Translations under genes and position numbers: made by a program | Assembly (NCBI RefSeq): GCF_004379255.2 | Contig: NC_056051.1 | Span: 25,785,267-25,849,266, forward strand | Source of the DNA: Salvia splendens | Taxonomy: Eukaryota; Streptophyta; Magnoliopsida; Lamiales; Lamiaceae | Length of the DNA stretch: 64,000 nt | Reading direction: 5' to 3' | Notes under the pieces: model-generated | Database searches by the model: none | What the model was told of the DNA's origin: nothing | The model's input: the letters and a program-made list of their open reading frames with translations, nothing else | In this document: positions 9,881 to 20,490 of the stretch, one piece after another | Position numbering within the stretch: position 1 is the first letter of the stretch | How the letters are laid out: every line of letters starts with the position of its first letter

Positions 9881-11392
9881 ATGGACTTGACATTCTTAAC
9901 CACACTCATCTTCTTCATACTTGTCCCTCTTTCTCTCTTCATCTTCACCAAATCAAAAACCACATCCAAAAATAACTCACCAAAGCCACCAAAATCATAT
10001 CCAATCGTTGGCTCATTCTTCACAATAGTGAAGAACAAAGACAGGTTCGTGCAGTGGTCATCAGAGATAGTCACAAACTCCCCCAACTTAACCTTCTCCA
10101 TCCACCGCAGCCTCGGCCGTTGGATCGTCTTCACGGCCAACCCGGCCAACGTGCAGCATCTCCTCAAGGACAACTTCCACAACTACGAGAAGGGGGACTT
10201 CTTCAAGGTCACCTTGAGAGACTTTCTCGGCGACGGCATATTCAACTCCGATGGCCAGACATGGAAGTTCCAACGGCAGGTCGCCAGCCATGAGTTCAAC
10301 ACGAAGTCCCTGCGCAAGTTCGTCGCGAACGTGGTGGACTCCGAGCTCTCCGAGCGCCTCATCCCCATCTTGAGAAAGGTGGCGGCCGAGAAAACTGTTA
10401 TTGATTTTCAGGACATTCTGCAGAGGTTTGCTTTCGACAACATTTGCAAGATCGCGTTCGGTTATGATCCCGGATACCTGTCGCCGTCTCTGCCTAAAGA
10501 GAAGTTCGCGGTCGCTTTTGAAGCGTCCGTGAAGCTGTCGAGTGAGCGGTTCACCTCGTTCATCCCTTTGATCTGGAAAATCAAGAAGGGGATGAATATC
10601 GGATCAGAGAAGCAGCTCAAGGTAGCTATAGGCGAAGTACGAAACTTCGCGAAGGAATTAATCCGGGAGAAAAAGAGAGAGCTTGAGCATAAGTCATCTC
10701 TGGAGTCAGTCGATCTCCTCTCGAGATTCTTGAGCTCAGGCCATTCGGATGAAAACTTCATCACTGATATAGTGATAAGTTTCATTCTAGCAGGCCGAGA
10801 CACGACTTCTGCAGCCCTCACGTGGTTTTTCTGGTTGCTTTCGGATCATAAAGAAGTGGAGGATGAGATTCTGAGAGAGATCAATGGAGCAGCATCAGAA
10901 GGAGCATCGGCTTATGATGAGGTGAAGGACATGGTGTACACTCACGCTTCGATTTGCGAAAGCATGAGGCTTTATCCTCCGGTTCCTACAGATAGCAAAG
11001 AAGCTATGGGTGATGATGTTTTGCCTGATGGAACAGTTGTGAAGAAGGGCATGAGAGTGGCGTATCATCCGTATGCTATGGGGAGAGTTGAGAAGGTGTG
11101 GGGTAAAGACTGGGCGGATTTCCGCCCCACGCGGTGGCTGGAGAGGGCGGAAGGCGGTGGTGAAAAGTGGAGTTTCGTAAACAGGGATAGCTTCACATAC
11201 CCGGTGTTTCAGGCTGGGCCGAGGATTTGCCTTGGGAAAGAGATGGCTTTCTTGCAGATGAAGAGGGTGATTGCTGGTGTGTTGCAGCAGTTTAGGGTGG
11301 TGGCGGCGGCGGAAAAGGAGCCTGAATTCATAACAGACCTGGCAGCTAAGATGAAGGGTGGTTTTCCAGTGAGGATTGAAGAGAGGAACTAG
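9881..11392 (+). CDS. Cytochrome P450, CYP94A-like fatty-acid hydroxylase, copy 1
   Basis: Single-exon gene of 503 residues. I chose the ATG at 9881 because all three copies align from there and it follows an A-rich leader with ataaata (9831-9837) as TATA candidate; the frame is open further upstream but not conserved. Order: hydrophobic N-terminal anchor (ER membrane), proline hinge (KPPKSYPIVGS), C-helix WxxxR (W128-R132), I-helix AGRDTTSA (~305), ExxR (ESMR), FRPTRW, and the heme loop FQAGPRICLGK with Cys450. Overall pattern and length match CYP94A proteins, which omega-hydroxylate fatty acids; other CYP94 members oxidise jasmonoyl-isoleucine. Substrate here is inferred only. First of three tandem copies, nearly identical to copy 2. 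Its last ~25 residues differ from copies 2 and 3 (EKEPEFITDLAAK against ETEPVYVAD). Confidence 0.94.
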   Translation: MDLTFLTTLIFFILVPLSLFIFTKSKTTSKNNSPKPPKSYPIVGSFFTIVKNKDRFVQWSSEIVTNSPNLTFSIHRSLGRWIVFTANPANVQHLLKDNFHNYEKGDFFKVTLRDFLGDGIFNSDGQTWKFQRQVASHEFNTKSLRKFVANVVDSELSERLIPILRKVAAEKTVIDFQDILQRFAFDNICKIAFGYDPGYLSPSLPKEKFAVAFEASVKLSSERFTSFIPLIWKIKKGMNIGSEKQLKVAIGEVRNFAKELIREKKRELEHKSSLESVDLLSRFLSSGHSDENFITDIVISFILAGRDTTSAALTWFFWLLSDHKEVEDEILREINGAASEGASAYDEVKDMVYTHASICESMRLYPPVPTDSKEAMGDDVLPDGTVVKKGMRVAYHPYAMGRVEKVWGKDWADFRPTRWLERAEGGGEKWSFVNRDSFTYPVFQAGPRICLGKEMAFLQMKRVIAGVLQQFRVVAAAEKEPEFITDLAAKMKGGFPVRIEERN

Positions 11393-12110
11393 TTAATATT
11401 TTGTGTTTACTAAGATTTGAACCTCTGTATTTTAGTACAGTGGCTTTCTATAATATTTCAAATAAAACTAACTGTAGAAAAATGGCAATCTCAGCCCTTA
11501 ACACATACCAGAAAACAAGATTTTGGAGAAACAAAGGGAACAAAAGATGCAGTGATCAAATAAAATGAAAATCAAGTAACATTCTTACCTTATATTGTCG
11601 AAAGAGCTGCTGCTTATAATGGAGAAGCAGAGACGACCTGCAAAGGAAGTGGAGAGCACAATGCATAAGTATCATAATAAGATTTTTATTCATACAAAAC
11701 AAAAGTTCATTGTCGAACTACGCACAAATGAAAAGGTCCAACCAAAGATGGTAAGTATGAAATTGAGAAAATGACCAAAATTTAACATCTTTATCAGATT
11801 AAACTTAAAGTAAACCATATATATTATTTAAAACAAAATAATGGCACCTGGACGTTCTAAGTTCCATTGAAACACCACCCCACATCAAGTTTAATATTTC
11901 AAACAAGATTGAGACCTGCCAAGAGACTCAGATACCTATTGTTATGGATAATGAACATACTTCCATTCTTAATGAGAATCTTCGATTCAATGTTTTTCCT
12001 TCTCTATTTGTGCTGACCAAGCACAAACAAATCAAAGAAGAGGACCACAGCTAAATTCCCAAACTCTTCTTCCATGCCATAATGATCAAGAAGTCTAGCA
12101 AACTCTGTAC
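11393..12110. repeat. Duplicated CYP94 3' flank, unit 1
   Basis: Shares long blocks with 14096-14935 and 17211-18090 (e.g. gtggctttctataatatttcaaat, gcagtgatcaaat, gctgaccaagcacaaacaa). On the minus strand it contains exon-like islands with canonical borders: cctttgcag|GTCGTCTCTGC...ATAAG|gtaag (about 11590-11640) and ttggcag|GTCTCAATC...GTCCAG|gtgcc (about 11850-11915). These look like the 3' exons of an unidentified minus-strand gene copied with each P450. Confidence 0.55.
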
Positions 12111-12583
12111 AATATTTAAAGTTTGCATTTGATCACATCCCTATTTATCTAATTATCCAAATTTTGAATATAGATTAAGTAAAGAACCTACCAAACTTTT
12201 TCCCCTTATTATACACCAAAGGCAAATCCCTCACTCTAGGGCCCCACATCTCGACTAGACATAATAGTAGTAAAAGGGTTTGATCACATCCCTATTTATC
12301 TAATTATCATCAAAGAAGCGGCCGTACCCTAACTTTTTCTCCAATAGCAGACTCCGTGTGTTTTCCACAACAAAATAATAGCATGTTCAATTGAATGCAA
12401 AGTTTTACACTAATACTACTTGATTTAAAATAGACTTTTTCATCACCTGTTTGACAAGAAATCTTGATTATTGAGCCAACCACACGTTTATATCCTTTGA
12501 GGTCACACATGGCAAAATCCCTTAATAAATATTCCATTCAATTTCAAATCAATTCCAATTCATATCCAAGTTTCTCATAAAAA

Positions 12584-14095
12584 ATGTACTTCACCATCTC
12601 AACCACACTCATCTTCTTGATACTAATCCCTCTCTCCCTCTTCATCTTCACCAGATCCAAGACCACATCCAAAAATAACTCACCAAAGCCACCAAAATCA
12701 TATCCAATCTTCGGTTCATTCTTCACAATAGTGAAGAACAAAGATAGGTTCGTGCAGTGGTCATCAGAGATAGTCACAAACTCCCCCAACTTAACCTTCT
12801 CCATCCACTTCAGCCTCGGCCGTTGGATCGTCTTCACGGCCAACCCGGCCAACGTGCAGCATCTCCTCAAGGACAACTTCCACAACTACGAGAAGGGGGA
12901 CTTCTTCAAAGTCAACCTGAGAGACTTTCTCGGCGAAGGCATATTCAACTCCGATGGCCAGACATGGAAGTTCCAATGGCAGGTCGCCAGCCATGAGTTC
13001 AACACGAAGTCCCTGCGCAAGTTCGTCGCGAACGTGGTGGACTCCGAGCTCTCCGAGCGCCTCATCCCCATCTTGAGAAAGGTGGCGGCGGAGAAAACTG
13101 TTATTGATTTTCAGGACATTCTGCAGAGGTTTGCTTTCGACAACGTTTGCAAGATCGCGTTCGGTTATGATCCCGGATACCTGTCGCCGTCTCTGCCTAA
13201 GGAGAAGTTCGCGGTAGCTTTTGAAGCGGCCGTGAAGCTGTCGAGTGAGCGGTTCACCTCGTTCATCCCTTTGATCTGGAAAATCAAGAAGGGGATGAAT
13301 ATCGGATCGGAGAAGCAGCTCAAGGTAGCTATAGGCGAAGTACGAAACTTCGCGAAGGAATTAATCCGGGAGAAAAAGAGAGAGCTTGAGCATAAGTCGT
13401 CTCTGGAGTCAGTCGATCTCCTCTCGAGATTCTTGAGCTCAGGCCATTCGGATGAAGACTTCATCACTGATATAGTGATAAGTTTCATTCTAGCAGGCCA
13501 AGACACGACTTCTGCAGCCCTTACGTGGTTTTTCTGGTTGCTTTCGGATCATAAAGAAGTGGAGGATGAGATTCTGAGAGAGATCAATGGAGCAACATCA
13601 GAAGGTGCATCGGCTTATGATGAGGTGAAGGACATGGTGTACACTCACGCTTCGATTTGCGAAAGCATGAGGCTTTATCCTCCGGTTCCTACAGATAGTA
13701 AAGAAGCTATGGGTGATGATGTTTTGCCTGATGGAACAGTTGTGAAGAAGGGCATGAGAGTGGCGTATCATCCGTATGCTATGGGGAGAGTTGAGAAGGT
13801 GTGGGGTAAAGACTGGGCGGATTTCCGCCCGACGCGGTGGCTGGAGAGGGCGGAAGGCGGTGGTGAAAAGTGGAGTTTCGTAAACAGGGATAGTTTCACA
13901 TACCCAGTGTTTCAGGCTGGGCCGAGGATTTGCCTTGGGAAAGAGATGGCTTTCTTGCAGATGAAGAGGGTGATTGCTGGTGTGTTGCAGCAGTTTAGGG
14001 TGGCGGCAGCAGCAGAAACAGAGCCGGTATACGTAGCAGACATAACAGCTAAAATGAAGGGTGGTTTTCCAGTGAGGATTGAAGATAGGAACTAG
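12584..14095 (+). CDS. Cytochrome P450, CYP94A-like, copy 2 (C-helix Arg lost)
   Basis: 503 residues, single exon, same architecture as copy 1: membrane anchor, hinge, ESMR, FRPTRW and heme loop with Cys450 all present. Two differences sit at conserved positions. In the C-helix, codon 132 is TGG (12977-12979) instead of CGG, so WxxxR becomes WKFQW; in the P450 family this Arg pairs with a heme propionate. In the I-helix the conserved AGRDTT is AGQDTT, a tolerated position. The body is nearly identical to copy 1, but the C-terminal ~25 residues match copy 3. The gene is open end to end, so it may be expressed, but activity is doubtful. The TATA candidate aataaata lies near 12524-12531. Confidence 0.9.
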   Translation: MYFTISTTLIFLILIPLSLFIFTRSKTTSKNNSPKPPKSYPIFGSFFTIVKNKDRFVQWSSEIVTNSPNLTFSIHFSLGRWIVFTANPANVQHLLKDNFHNYEKGDFFKVNLRDFLGEGIFNSDGQTWKFQWQVASHEFNTKSLRKFVANVVDSELSERLIPILRKVAAEKTVIDFQDILQRFAFDNVCKIAFGYDPGYLSPSLPKEKFAVAFEAAVKLSSERFTSFIPLIWKIKKGMNIGSEKQLKVAIGEVRNFAKELIREKKRELEHKSSLESVDLLSRFLSSGHSDEDFITDIVISFILAGQDTTSAALTWFFWLLSDHKEVEDEILREINGATSEGASAYDEVKDMVYTHASICESMRLYPPVPTDSKEAMGDDVLPDGTVVKKGMRVAYHPYAMGRVEKVWGKDWADFRPTRWLERAEGGGEKWSFVNRDSFTYPVFQAGPRICLGKEMAFLQMKRVIAGVLQQFRVAAAAETEPVYVADITAKMKGGFPVRIEDRN

Positions 14096-14935
14096 TCTTG
14101 GTTATCCTAGTTGCTTAATGTTTTGTGTTTCCTTTGATTTGGACCTTTGTATTTTACTAGTTCCCAACGTTGAGACTTAAAACAGTGGCTTTCTATAATA
14201 TTTCAAATAAAATTATGACATAGACCTAACTCTAACTGTAGAAAAATAGCAATCTCAGTCATAATCATATACCAGAAAACAAAATTTTGGAGATACAAAG
14301 GGAACAAAAGGTGCAGTGATCAAATAAGATGAAAATCAAGTAACATGTTTACCTTACATTGTTGAAGAGACGACCTGCAAAGGAAGTGGAGAGGGCAATG
14401 AATAAGTACCAGATTTTTTTTTCGTACAAAAGAGAATTTCATTGTCATACCAAGCACGAAAGAAAAGGTCAAACCAAAGGCTATGGCATTGGTAAGTAGG
14501 AATTTGAGGAAAAGGACCAAAATCAAACATGCATATCAGATTAACCATAAAGTAAACCATATATATTATTTAAAAAAAATGATGGCACCTGTGCCACATA
14601 AACCAGCTTCCCAGGAAAGTTTTAAGATTTCAAACAAGATTGAGACCTGCCAATAGACCCAGATACCTAAATCTGGAGTTTGACTTGATGAAACAAAGAC
14701 TCATCCTGTTTCTATAACTTACATTCTTAATGAATCTTCCACTTAATTAGATTGGTATAGGTAAAGTCGAATAACCAAGCCGATTCAATGTTTTTCCTTC
14801 TCTATTTGGGCTGACCAAGCAAAAACAACTCAAAGAAGAGGACCACAGCTAAATTCCCAATCTCTTCTTCCATGCCAAAATGATCAAGAAGTCTCACAAA
14901 TCTCTGGTGTGGTAGAAGCACTGCTTCCCATGAAC
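14096..14935. repeat. Duplicated CYP94 3' flank, unit 2
   Basis: Copy of the 3' flanking block. The minus-strand exon-like island near 14355-14380 (cctttgcag|GTCGTCTCTTC...TGTAAG|gtaaac) is about 25 bases shorter than in unit 1. The more upstream island near 14830-14935 reads openly on the minus strand (residues HQRFVRLLDHFGMEEE visible) before a stop. Function of the putative minus-strand gene is unknown. Confidence 0.5.
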
Positions 14936-15620
14936 AAGCACGCAAGGGATGAAAATATTATGATCACTTTCCTATCTATTAATCACAAATAAGAAAACAT
15001 AAGGATCAAAGAGTTTCAGATTCAAAAGTTTTGTCAGTAACTTATGTACGTTTATCTGAATAATTCAGAGAAGCAAGCAACTAACTAATCAATGGTGAAT
15101 AATTTTCATGTGAAATAAGGTTTGAGAAATTTTCAGGAAATGGGGAAGTTGCCCAACGCACTGATCATACTTTTCTGTTTTGTCATTGAGTATGAAAGTT
15201 CTTAAACTCTGTCATAATTCTCCTTTTTATTATGCAAATAAGATTTGAAAAGTCTCGTTCACAAATCAACTGGGCCAAATTAATAAAACTCAACCATGAA
15301 AAAAACAATTAGAAAAAAAAAACATTAATCTGATCACAGCTGCATCACCCCTAACAAACTCTAATCTCACTTGATTAATTTAATCTCAGACAAACCAAAA
15401 GTATTTCTATAATACGCACTGATATCTGTAGAATTACACACATCCAAACCCAAATATATGTCATTATTAAAAACATTAAAAAAAAGTATATTAAAAAAGA
15501 AACTACCAACCTGGCAGAATTGGTGAGCTTTCCAATCATCAAATTTGACTATTAGGAAGGTGGCTTAGAGAAACAAAACAAAAATCCTGTTCAACTGAAT
15601 GCAAAGATTCATACGATCAT
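14936..15620. other. Intergenic and promoter of CYP94 copy 3
   Basis: 15130-15490 is the uninterrupted counterpart of 8430-8760. The rest (aggaaggtggcttagagaaacaaa...) matches the sequence just after the Harbinger fragment upstream of copy 1 (ggcttaaagaaacaa at ~9664), which brackets that insertion. Confidence 0.6.
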
Positions 15621-15704
15621 ATGATTTTTCTCCTTTCGAGTTCACACACAACACAATCCCTGCATAAATACTCAATACAGATCGATTCAAATTTCCTAAA
15701 AAAA

Positions 15705-17210
15705 ATGGCCTTTACCTTCTTAACCACTCTCATCTTCTGCATACTTGTCCCCCTCTCTCTCTTCATCTTCACCAAATCTAAGACCACATCCAAAACCTCA
15801 ACTAAGCTACCAAAATCATATCCTATCTTCGGTTCATTCTTCGCAATCGTGAAGAACAGAGATAGGTTCGTGCAGTGGTCATCAGAGATAGTGATATCTA
15901 CACCCAACTTAACCTTTCCCCTCCACCGCGGCCGCGGCCATTGGATCATCTACACGGCCAACCCTGCCAACGTGCAGCATCTTCTCAAGGATAACTTCCA
16001 CAACTACGAGAAGGGGAACTTCTTCAAAGTGAACTTGAGAGATTTTCTTGGTGATGGCATATTCAACTCCGATGGCCAGACATGGAAGTTCCAGAGGCAG
16101 GTTGCCAGCCATGAGTTCAACACCAAATCCCTACGCAAGTTCGTCGTCAACGTGGTGGACTCTGAGCTCTCTGAACGCCTCATTCCCATCTTGAGAAAGG
16201 CGGCGGTGGAGAAAACTGTCATTGACTTTCAGGACATTTTGCAGAGATTTGCTTTTGACAATATTTGCAAGATTGCGTTCGGTTATGATCCCGGATACCT
16301 GTCGGCATCTCTACCCAAGGAGAAGTTCGCGGTTGCTTTTGAAATGGCTGTGAAGCTCTCCACTGAGAGGTTCATCTCGTTCACCCCTTTGATCTGGAAA
16401 ATTAAGAAGGCCATTAACGTCGGATCAGAGAAGCAACTTAAGATAGCTATAGGAGAAATACACACCTTTGCTAAGAAAATAATCCGGGAGAAAAAGCAAG
16501 AACTTGAGCATAAATCATCTCTGGAATCAGTTGATCTCCTTTCGAGATTCTTGAGCTCTGGACATTCTGATGAAGACTTCATCACAGATATAGTGATAAG
16601 TTTCATTCTAGCAGGCCGAGACACGACTTCCGCAGCACTGACATGGTTTTTCTGGCTGCTTTCAGATCGTGGAGAAGTGGAGAATGAGATTCTGAGAGAG
16701 ATCAATGGAACATCAGAAGCTTCATCAGTTTATGATGAGGTGAAGGACATGGTATACACTCACGCTACAATTTGTGAAAGCATGAGGCTTTATCCTCCGG
16801 TTCCTACAGATAGTAAAGAAGCTATAGGTGATGATGTTTTGCCTGATGGAACAGCTGTAAAGAAGGGCATGAGAGTGCTCTATCATCCATATGCTATGGG
16901 TAGAGTTGAGAAAGTGTGGGGTAAAGATTGGGCAGAGTTCCGCCCGACACGGTGGTTGGAGAGGGCGGCAGGTGTTGATGGAAAGTGGAGTTTTGTAAAC
17001 AGGGATAGCTTTACATACCCAGTTTTTCAGGCTGGACCGAGAATTTGCCTTGGGAAAGAGATGGCTTTCTTGCAGATGAAGAGGGTGATTGCTGGTGTTT
17101 TGCAGCAGTTTAGGGTGGTGGCGGCAGCAGAAACAGAGCCAGTATACGTAGCAGACATGACAGCTAAAATGAAGGGTGGTTTTCCAGTGAGGATTGAAGA
17201 GAGGAACTAG
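15705..17210 (+). CDS. Cytochrome P450, CYP94A-like, copy 3
   Basis: 501 residues, single exon. ATG at 15705, preceded by an A-rich leader and gcataaata (15662-15669) as a TATA candidate. C-helix WKFQR intact (Arg codon AGG 16095-16097), I-helix AGRDTTSA, ExxR as ESMR, heme Cys448 in FQAGPRICLGK. It is more diverged from copies 1 and 2 than they are from each other, with substitutions throughout, a shorter hinge (KTSTKLPKSYPIFGS) and a one-residue shorter segment before SVYDEVKDMV. Most likely the older branch of the array. Same inferred role as copy 1: ER-bound, NADPH-P450-reductase dependent hydroxylation of fatty-acid-like substrates. Confidence 0.94.
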   Translation: MAFTFLTTLIFCILVPLSLFIFTKSKTTSKTSTKLPKSYPIFGSFFAIVKNRDRFVQWSSEIVISTPNLTFPLHRGRGHWIIYTANPANVQHLLKDNFHNYEKGNFFKVNLRDFLGDGIFNSDGQTWKFQRQVASHEFNTKSLRKFVVNVVDSELSERLIPILRKAAVEKTVIDFQDILQRFAFDNICKIAFGYDPGYLSASLPKEKFAVAFEMAVKLSTERFISFTPLIWKIKKAINVGSEKQLKIAIGEIHTFAKKIIREKKQELEHKSSLESVDLLSRFLSSGHSDEDFITDIVISFILAGRDTTSAALTWFFWLLSDRGEVENEILREINGTSEASSVYDEVKDMVYTHATICESMRLYPPVPTDSKEAIGDDVLPDGTAVKKGMRVLYHPYAMGRVEKVWGKDWAEFRPTRWLERAAGVDGKWSFVNRDSFTYPVFQAGPRICLGKEMAFLQMKRVIAGVLQQFRVVAAAETEPVYVADMTAKMKGGFPVRIEERN

Positions 17211-18090
17211 TCATGATTTGCCATAACTAGGATGCTTATCTTAGTTACTTAATATTTTGTGTTTCCATTGTTCCGGACTGTATTTTACTAGTTACGAATA
17301 TTGCAAGTTTTCATGCGTGAGTTTGATACCTAGTACAGACTGTACAGTGGCTTTCTATAATATTTCAAATGGAGTATAAGATTTGGAGAAACAAAAGGGA
17401 ACAATAGATGCAGTGATGGATGAGATGAAAATCAAGTAACATTCTTATCTACATTATCTTAAGAGCTGCTGCTTCTAATGGAAGAGCAGATACAAACTGC
17501 AAAGGAAATGGAGGGGCCAATGCACAAGTATCATAATGAAATTATTATTCATACAAAACAGAAGTTCATTGTCAAACTAAGCACGAAAGAAAAGGTCTAA
17601 CCAAAGGCGAGGGTAAGTAAAACAATTGTGATAAGAGCTAAAATCAAACAGGCATATTCAGTTAGACTTAAAGCAAACCATATTTATTAGAGTATCTAAA
17701 AGAAAATTCTGGTACCTGCAGTTTCTTAGGTTCCAAGTTTATGAAAATTGGAAATTCTGATAGCTCCACTGAACAGCCCCTACATATACCAGCTTCCCAA
17801 GAAAGTTTAAGATTTAAAACAAGACTGAGATCTGTTTATAGAACTTCTTTACTCAATGAATCTTCCACTTGATTAGATTGGTAAGGGTAAAGTCGAATAG
17901 CCAGGCAAATAAAACAGTTTTGCTTTTCTATTTGTATTTGGGCTGACCAAGCACAAACAACTCAAGGAAGAGGGGCCTTCCTTGGTAATTGATTCTTCCC
18001 TGATTTAAGGCAGCTACTTCTATGCCAAAAATGATCAATAAGTCTCACAAATCTTTGGTGCAGTAGATGCACTGCTTCCTACGAACAAGC
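17211..18090. repeat. Duplicated CYP94 3' flank, unit 3
   Basis: The most complete copy of the 3' block. On the minus strand two exon-like islands are present: about 17719-17832 (after acceptor tataaacag, before donor gtacc) and about 17453-17500 (after cctttgcag). Joined in phase 0 they read openly for ~50 codons and end at a TAG (17455-17453 area). No family recognised. Confidence 0.45.
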
Positions 18091-19720
18091 ACATGGAAGA
18101 CGAAAAGATTATGATCACTTTCTTATCTAGTGATACAAATAAGAAAACATATGCATGTTTAGACTGCATTTTTGAAGCTGTAAAGGGAAACAACAGACCA
18201 AGTTTCAAAGCTTCCATAGAGAGGGCATTTTCATCTTCCTTTCTTATTCATATGATTAGATTAGATATGTCATTGCTACTGTACACACTAGTGCATCAGA
18301 TTGTGGTAAACTGAAAAAACACAACACAAAGCAACACAAGTAACTCGAAACAGGAAGACAAGTCCAAAAGAAGTCGATGCAAACACCTGAGGAGATGAAA
18401 TTTTTTCCACTTTTATTCACTACGAATCGTAGGATAAACAACTTGCGTGGAAACATTCCTACCTAAATTCACAAGTATTTTGAGATTCAGTTCAAACGCC
18501 CGAATCTGAATAGCAATGCAATTATGCAAAGCAATCCCCCAAAAAACCCTAAGATTTGTAGTAATCAGAGCATTAGATTGTGGTTGAGCAATGAAAACAG
18601 TAAAAGGAGCTCTAAATCTGGAACAATTTAAACCGGATCTCGAAGCATAAACCATAGTTCTAAGAATCAAGTAGAGAAACAAAAAGAACTAACCCATGAC
18701 AAATGAATAGCTCGATCAACACAAGAAGCTGAATAATTCAGATAAGCAAACAATTAATCAAGTTAAAGCAGCATAGAAAATCACAATCGCAAACATTATA
18801 CAGAAACCTTTCGAGAACATTACCGAACAATGAGAATCGGTATTTAGCGGCAAACAGAGAACCATTAATTGGCGGGAAAGAGAGCAAAGAAATAAACTCA
18901 TTTTTTTTACCGATTAAGCAATACTCGTCAAATTACTCAACGGTTTTATCGTAGCTCTTTCTAAACCACGAATTTTCTAACAAAATAAATAAATTAAATT
19001 ATAAATAAATCTTTCTAAATATAATCATATTTGAATTGACTCAATTAAATATTTAGCTAGGCGATAAATTTTTTTTAATCATGATCTATATTTCGAAACT
19101 GAGCTACGAAGTTGTTCTTGATTTATTTTCTTCACCTTCTATTTTGGGTGTTTAATATATATTCATATTTGTATAAGGATTTTTTTTTCATGTTTGTAGA
19201 ATATTTGTACGTTCAACAATGCAATTTAGTGCCCAATGCTTTAATTTACTATGACAAAATAGCATGTCAAAAAATTATAAAAAAGGTGGGCAACTTCAAT
19301 AGTTTAGGAATTCGAAAATGGTTTGATCAATATTGAATTCTACGATTAATCAACAGATTATCTAGAAGAATTATGTCCTATTCAATTAGGCAGATTGGTT
19401 AAATTAGTCCGATTAATGTGGTTGATAATCCATGAGATGGTTTAAGATCTGATACAGGTTAATGATCTTATCGATGTTAGCTATACAGTACGATAATTAA
19501 TTAATTAATTAATTAACATATTAATAAAATCTTGTAATAAGTATCTCTATAATTATTTGGAAAGATAAGTGTAGTATAAAAAAGTGGCTAATAATAAGAA
19601 AATGATCTGAAAATTGATTTTATTACATTAAATCCTCGTCTACGTAACATGAAAACTCCGGAAACAAAATACAGTGATGATTGCAGCAAGAAATAGTAAA
19701 ATTCAAAATCGAAAAAAATA
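18091..19720. other. Intergenic; possible 5' part of an unidentified minus-strand transcript
   Basis: On the minus strand between ~18890 and 18090 several segments have plausible GT/AG borders: ATG...TGTTCG|gtaatg (18870-18823), attattcag|CTTCTTG...CATGG|gttag (~18731-18696), gattcttag|AACTATGG...AATTTAG|gtagg (~18664-18464). They could be 5' exons of the gene whose 3' exons recur in the CYP94 flanks. No protein family recognised, and they may be non-coding. 19490-19515 holds a short (TTAA)n run. 18900-19720 shows nothing else. Confidence 0.3.
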
Positions 19721-19724
19721 AAAA

Positions 19725-20421
19725 CTACTGCATGATTAAGCTTCTAATAAGATCAGCTTGAGTTGTGTCTGCATTTTCAAGCAATTCAGACAGCCTCTCA
19801 CTCAAGTCATCAACTTCTCTGTGCAAGCTTCTAATGTAGTTGCATGTCTCCTGCAACACTTTGGTTGCTGACTTCTGAAAATATCAAGTTATAATAAAAA
19901 TTAAAGTATAGTTGCATAAAATTTTTCATATTTCAAAAGTGCTTATATTTTATTTTTCCTTGCACATGCATTGAGCTTGTTCTGACATCTAAATTATAAA
20001 AAAAAACACAAATGGTGGGGTGGGTACTTTTCATGTTCAAGGAGTATATGTCACAAAACTTTATTTTATATTAGCATCACACAATTCCAAGGTTATCTTC
20101 AAAACCCTGAAAACTTCAACTTTGGGGATTGTGATGATATAAAAACTAGTAGTAATTCATATTCTCTTTAATCTGGGGGCTGTGATGATATATAAACTAA
20201 CTCATTTTATAAAATCTCAAATATTCGTGCTACAATATAATGTACAAATGTTATCTGATTAGAGTGTGAGAATTGTAACTTTCTTAAAAAAGTACCTTGT
20301 CTGAGCGCCTATTGTGCATCTCGGGGAGGAGTTGCTGCAGTTTGGAGACAAGATCGTTGATTTGATCATCGGTGATCCTTGAGGATCCAGCGTGCCTTGA
20401 TCTTGATCTTCGGCTCGACAT
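19725..20421 (-). CDS. PRE: PRE/ILI-type atypical HLH protein (non-DNA-binding)
   Basis: Two exons: 20421-20296 (42 codons, ending RRSDK at donor gtact) and 19874-19725 (after acceptor ttttcag, stop TAG 19727-19725), giving 91 residues. The sequence ([20 protein letters not shown], then [14 protein letters not shown], then [20 protein letters not shown]) is the helix-loop-helix of PACLOBUTRAZOL RESISTANCE / ILI1 proteins. They lack the basic DNA-binding region and act as nuclear HLH decoys, sequestering inhibitors such as IBH1 to promote cell elongation downstream of gibberellin, brassinosteroid and light signalling. Length, intron position and C-terminal IRSLIMQ match the family. A TATA candidate is at 20481-20488. 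Complete and probably functional. Confidence 0.93.
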
Positions 20422-20480
20422 TTTATGTATAAGTGAAATGTGAAATGTGAAATGTGACACTATGATTTGATAAAATGAGG

Positions 20481-20490
20481 CCTTATATAA
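20481..20490 (-). promoter_or_regulatory. Putative TATA box of the PRE gene
   Basis: On the minus strand the sequence reads ttatataagg, about 60 bases before the ATG at 20421. Inferred from sequence and position. Confidence 0.45.

Noticed and set aside
10088..10291. Antisense and out-of-frame ORFs over the CYP94 genes
   Set aside because: They recur at equivalent positions in all three copies and simply mirror the GC-rich P450 coding frame; no domain or independent start context.
18413..18682. 89-codon minus-strand ORF as a protein gene
   Set aside because: It includes typical leader/intron-like ttagggtttttt sequence and no recognisable domain; kept only as a possible exon of an unidentified transcript.
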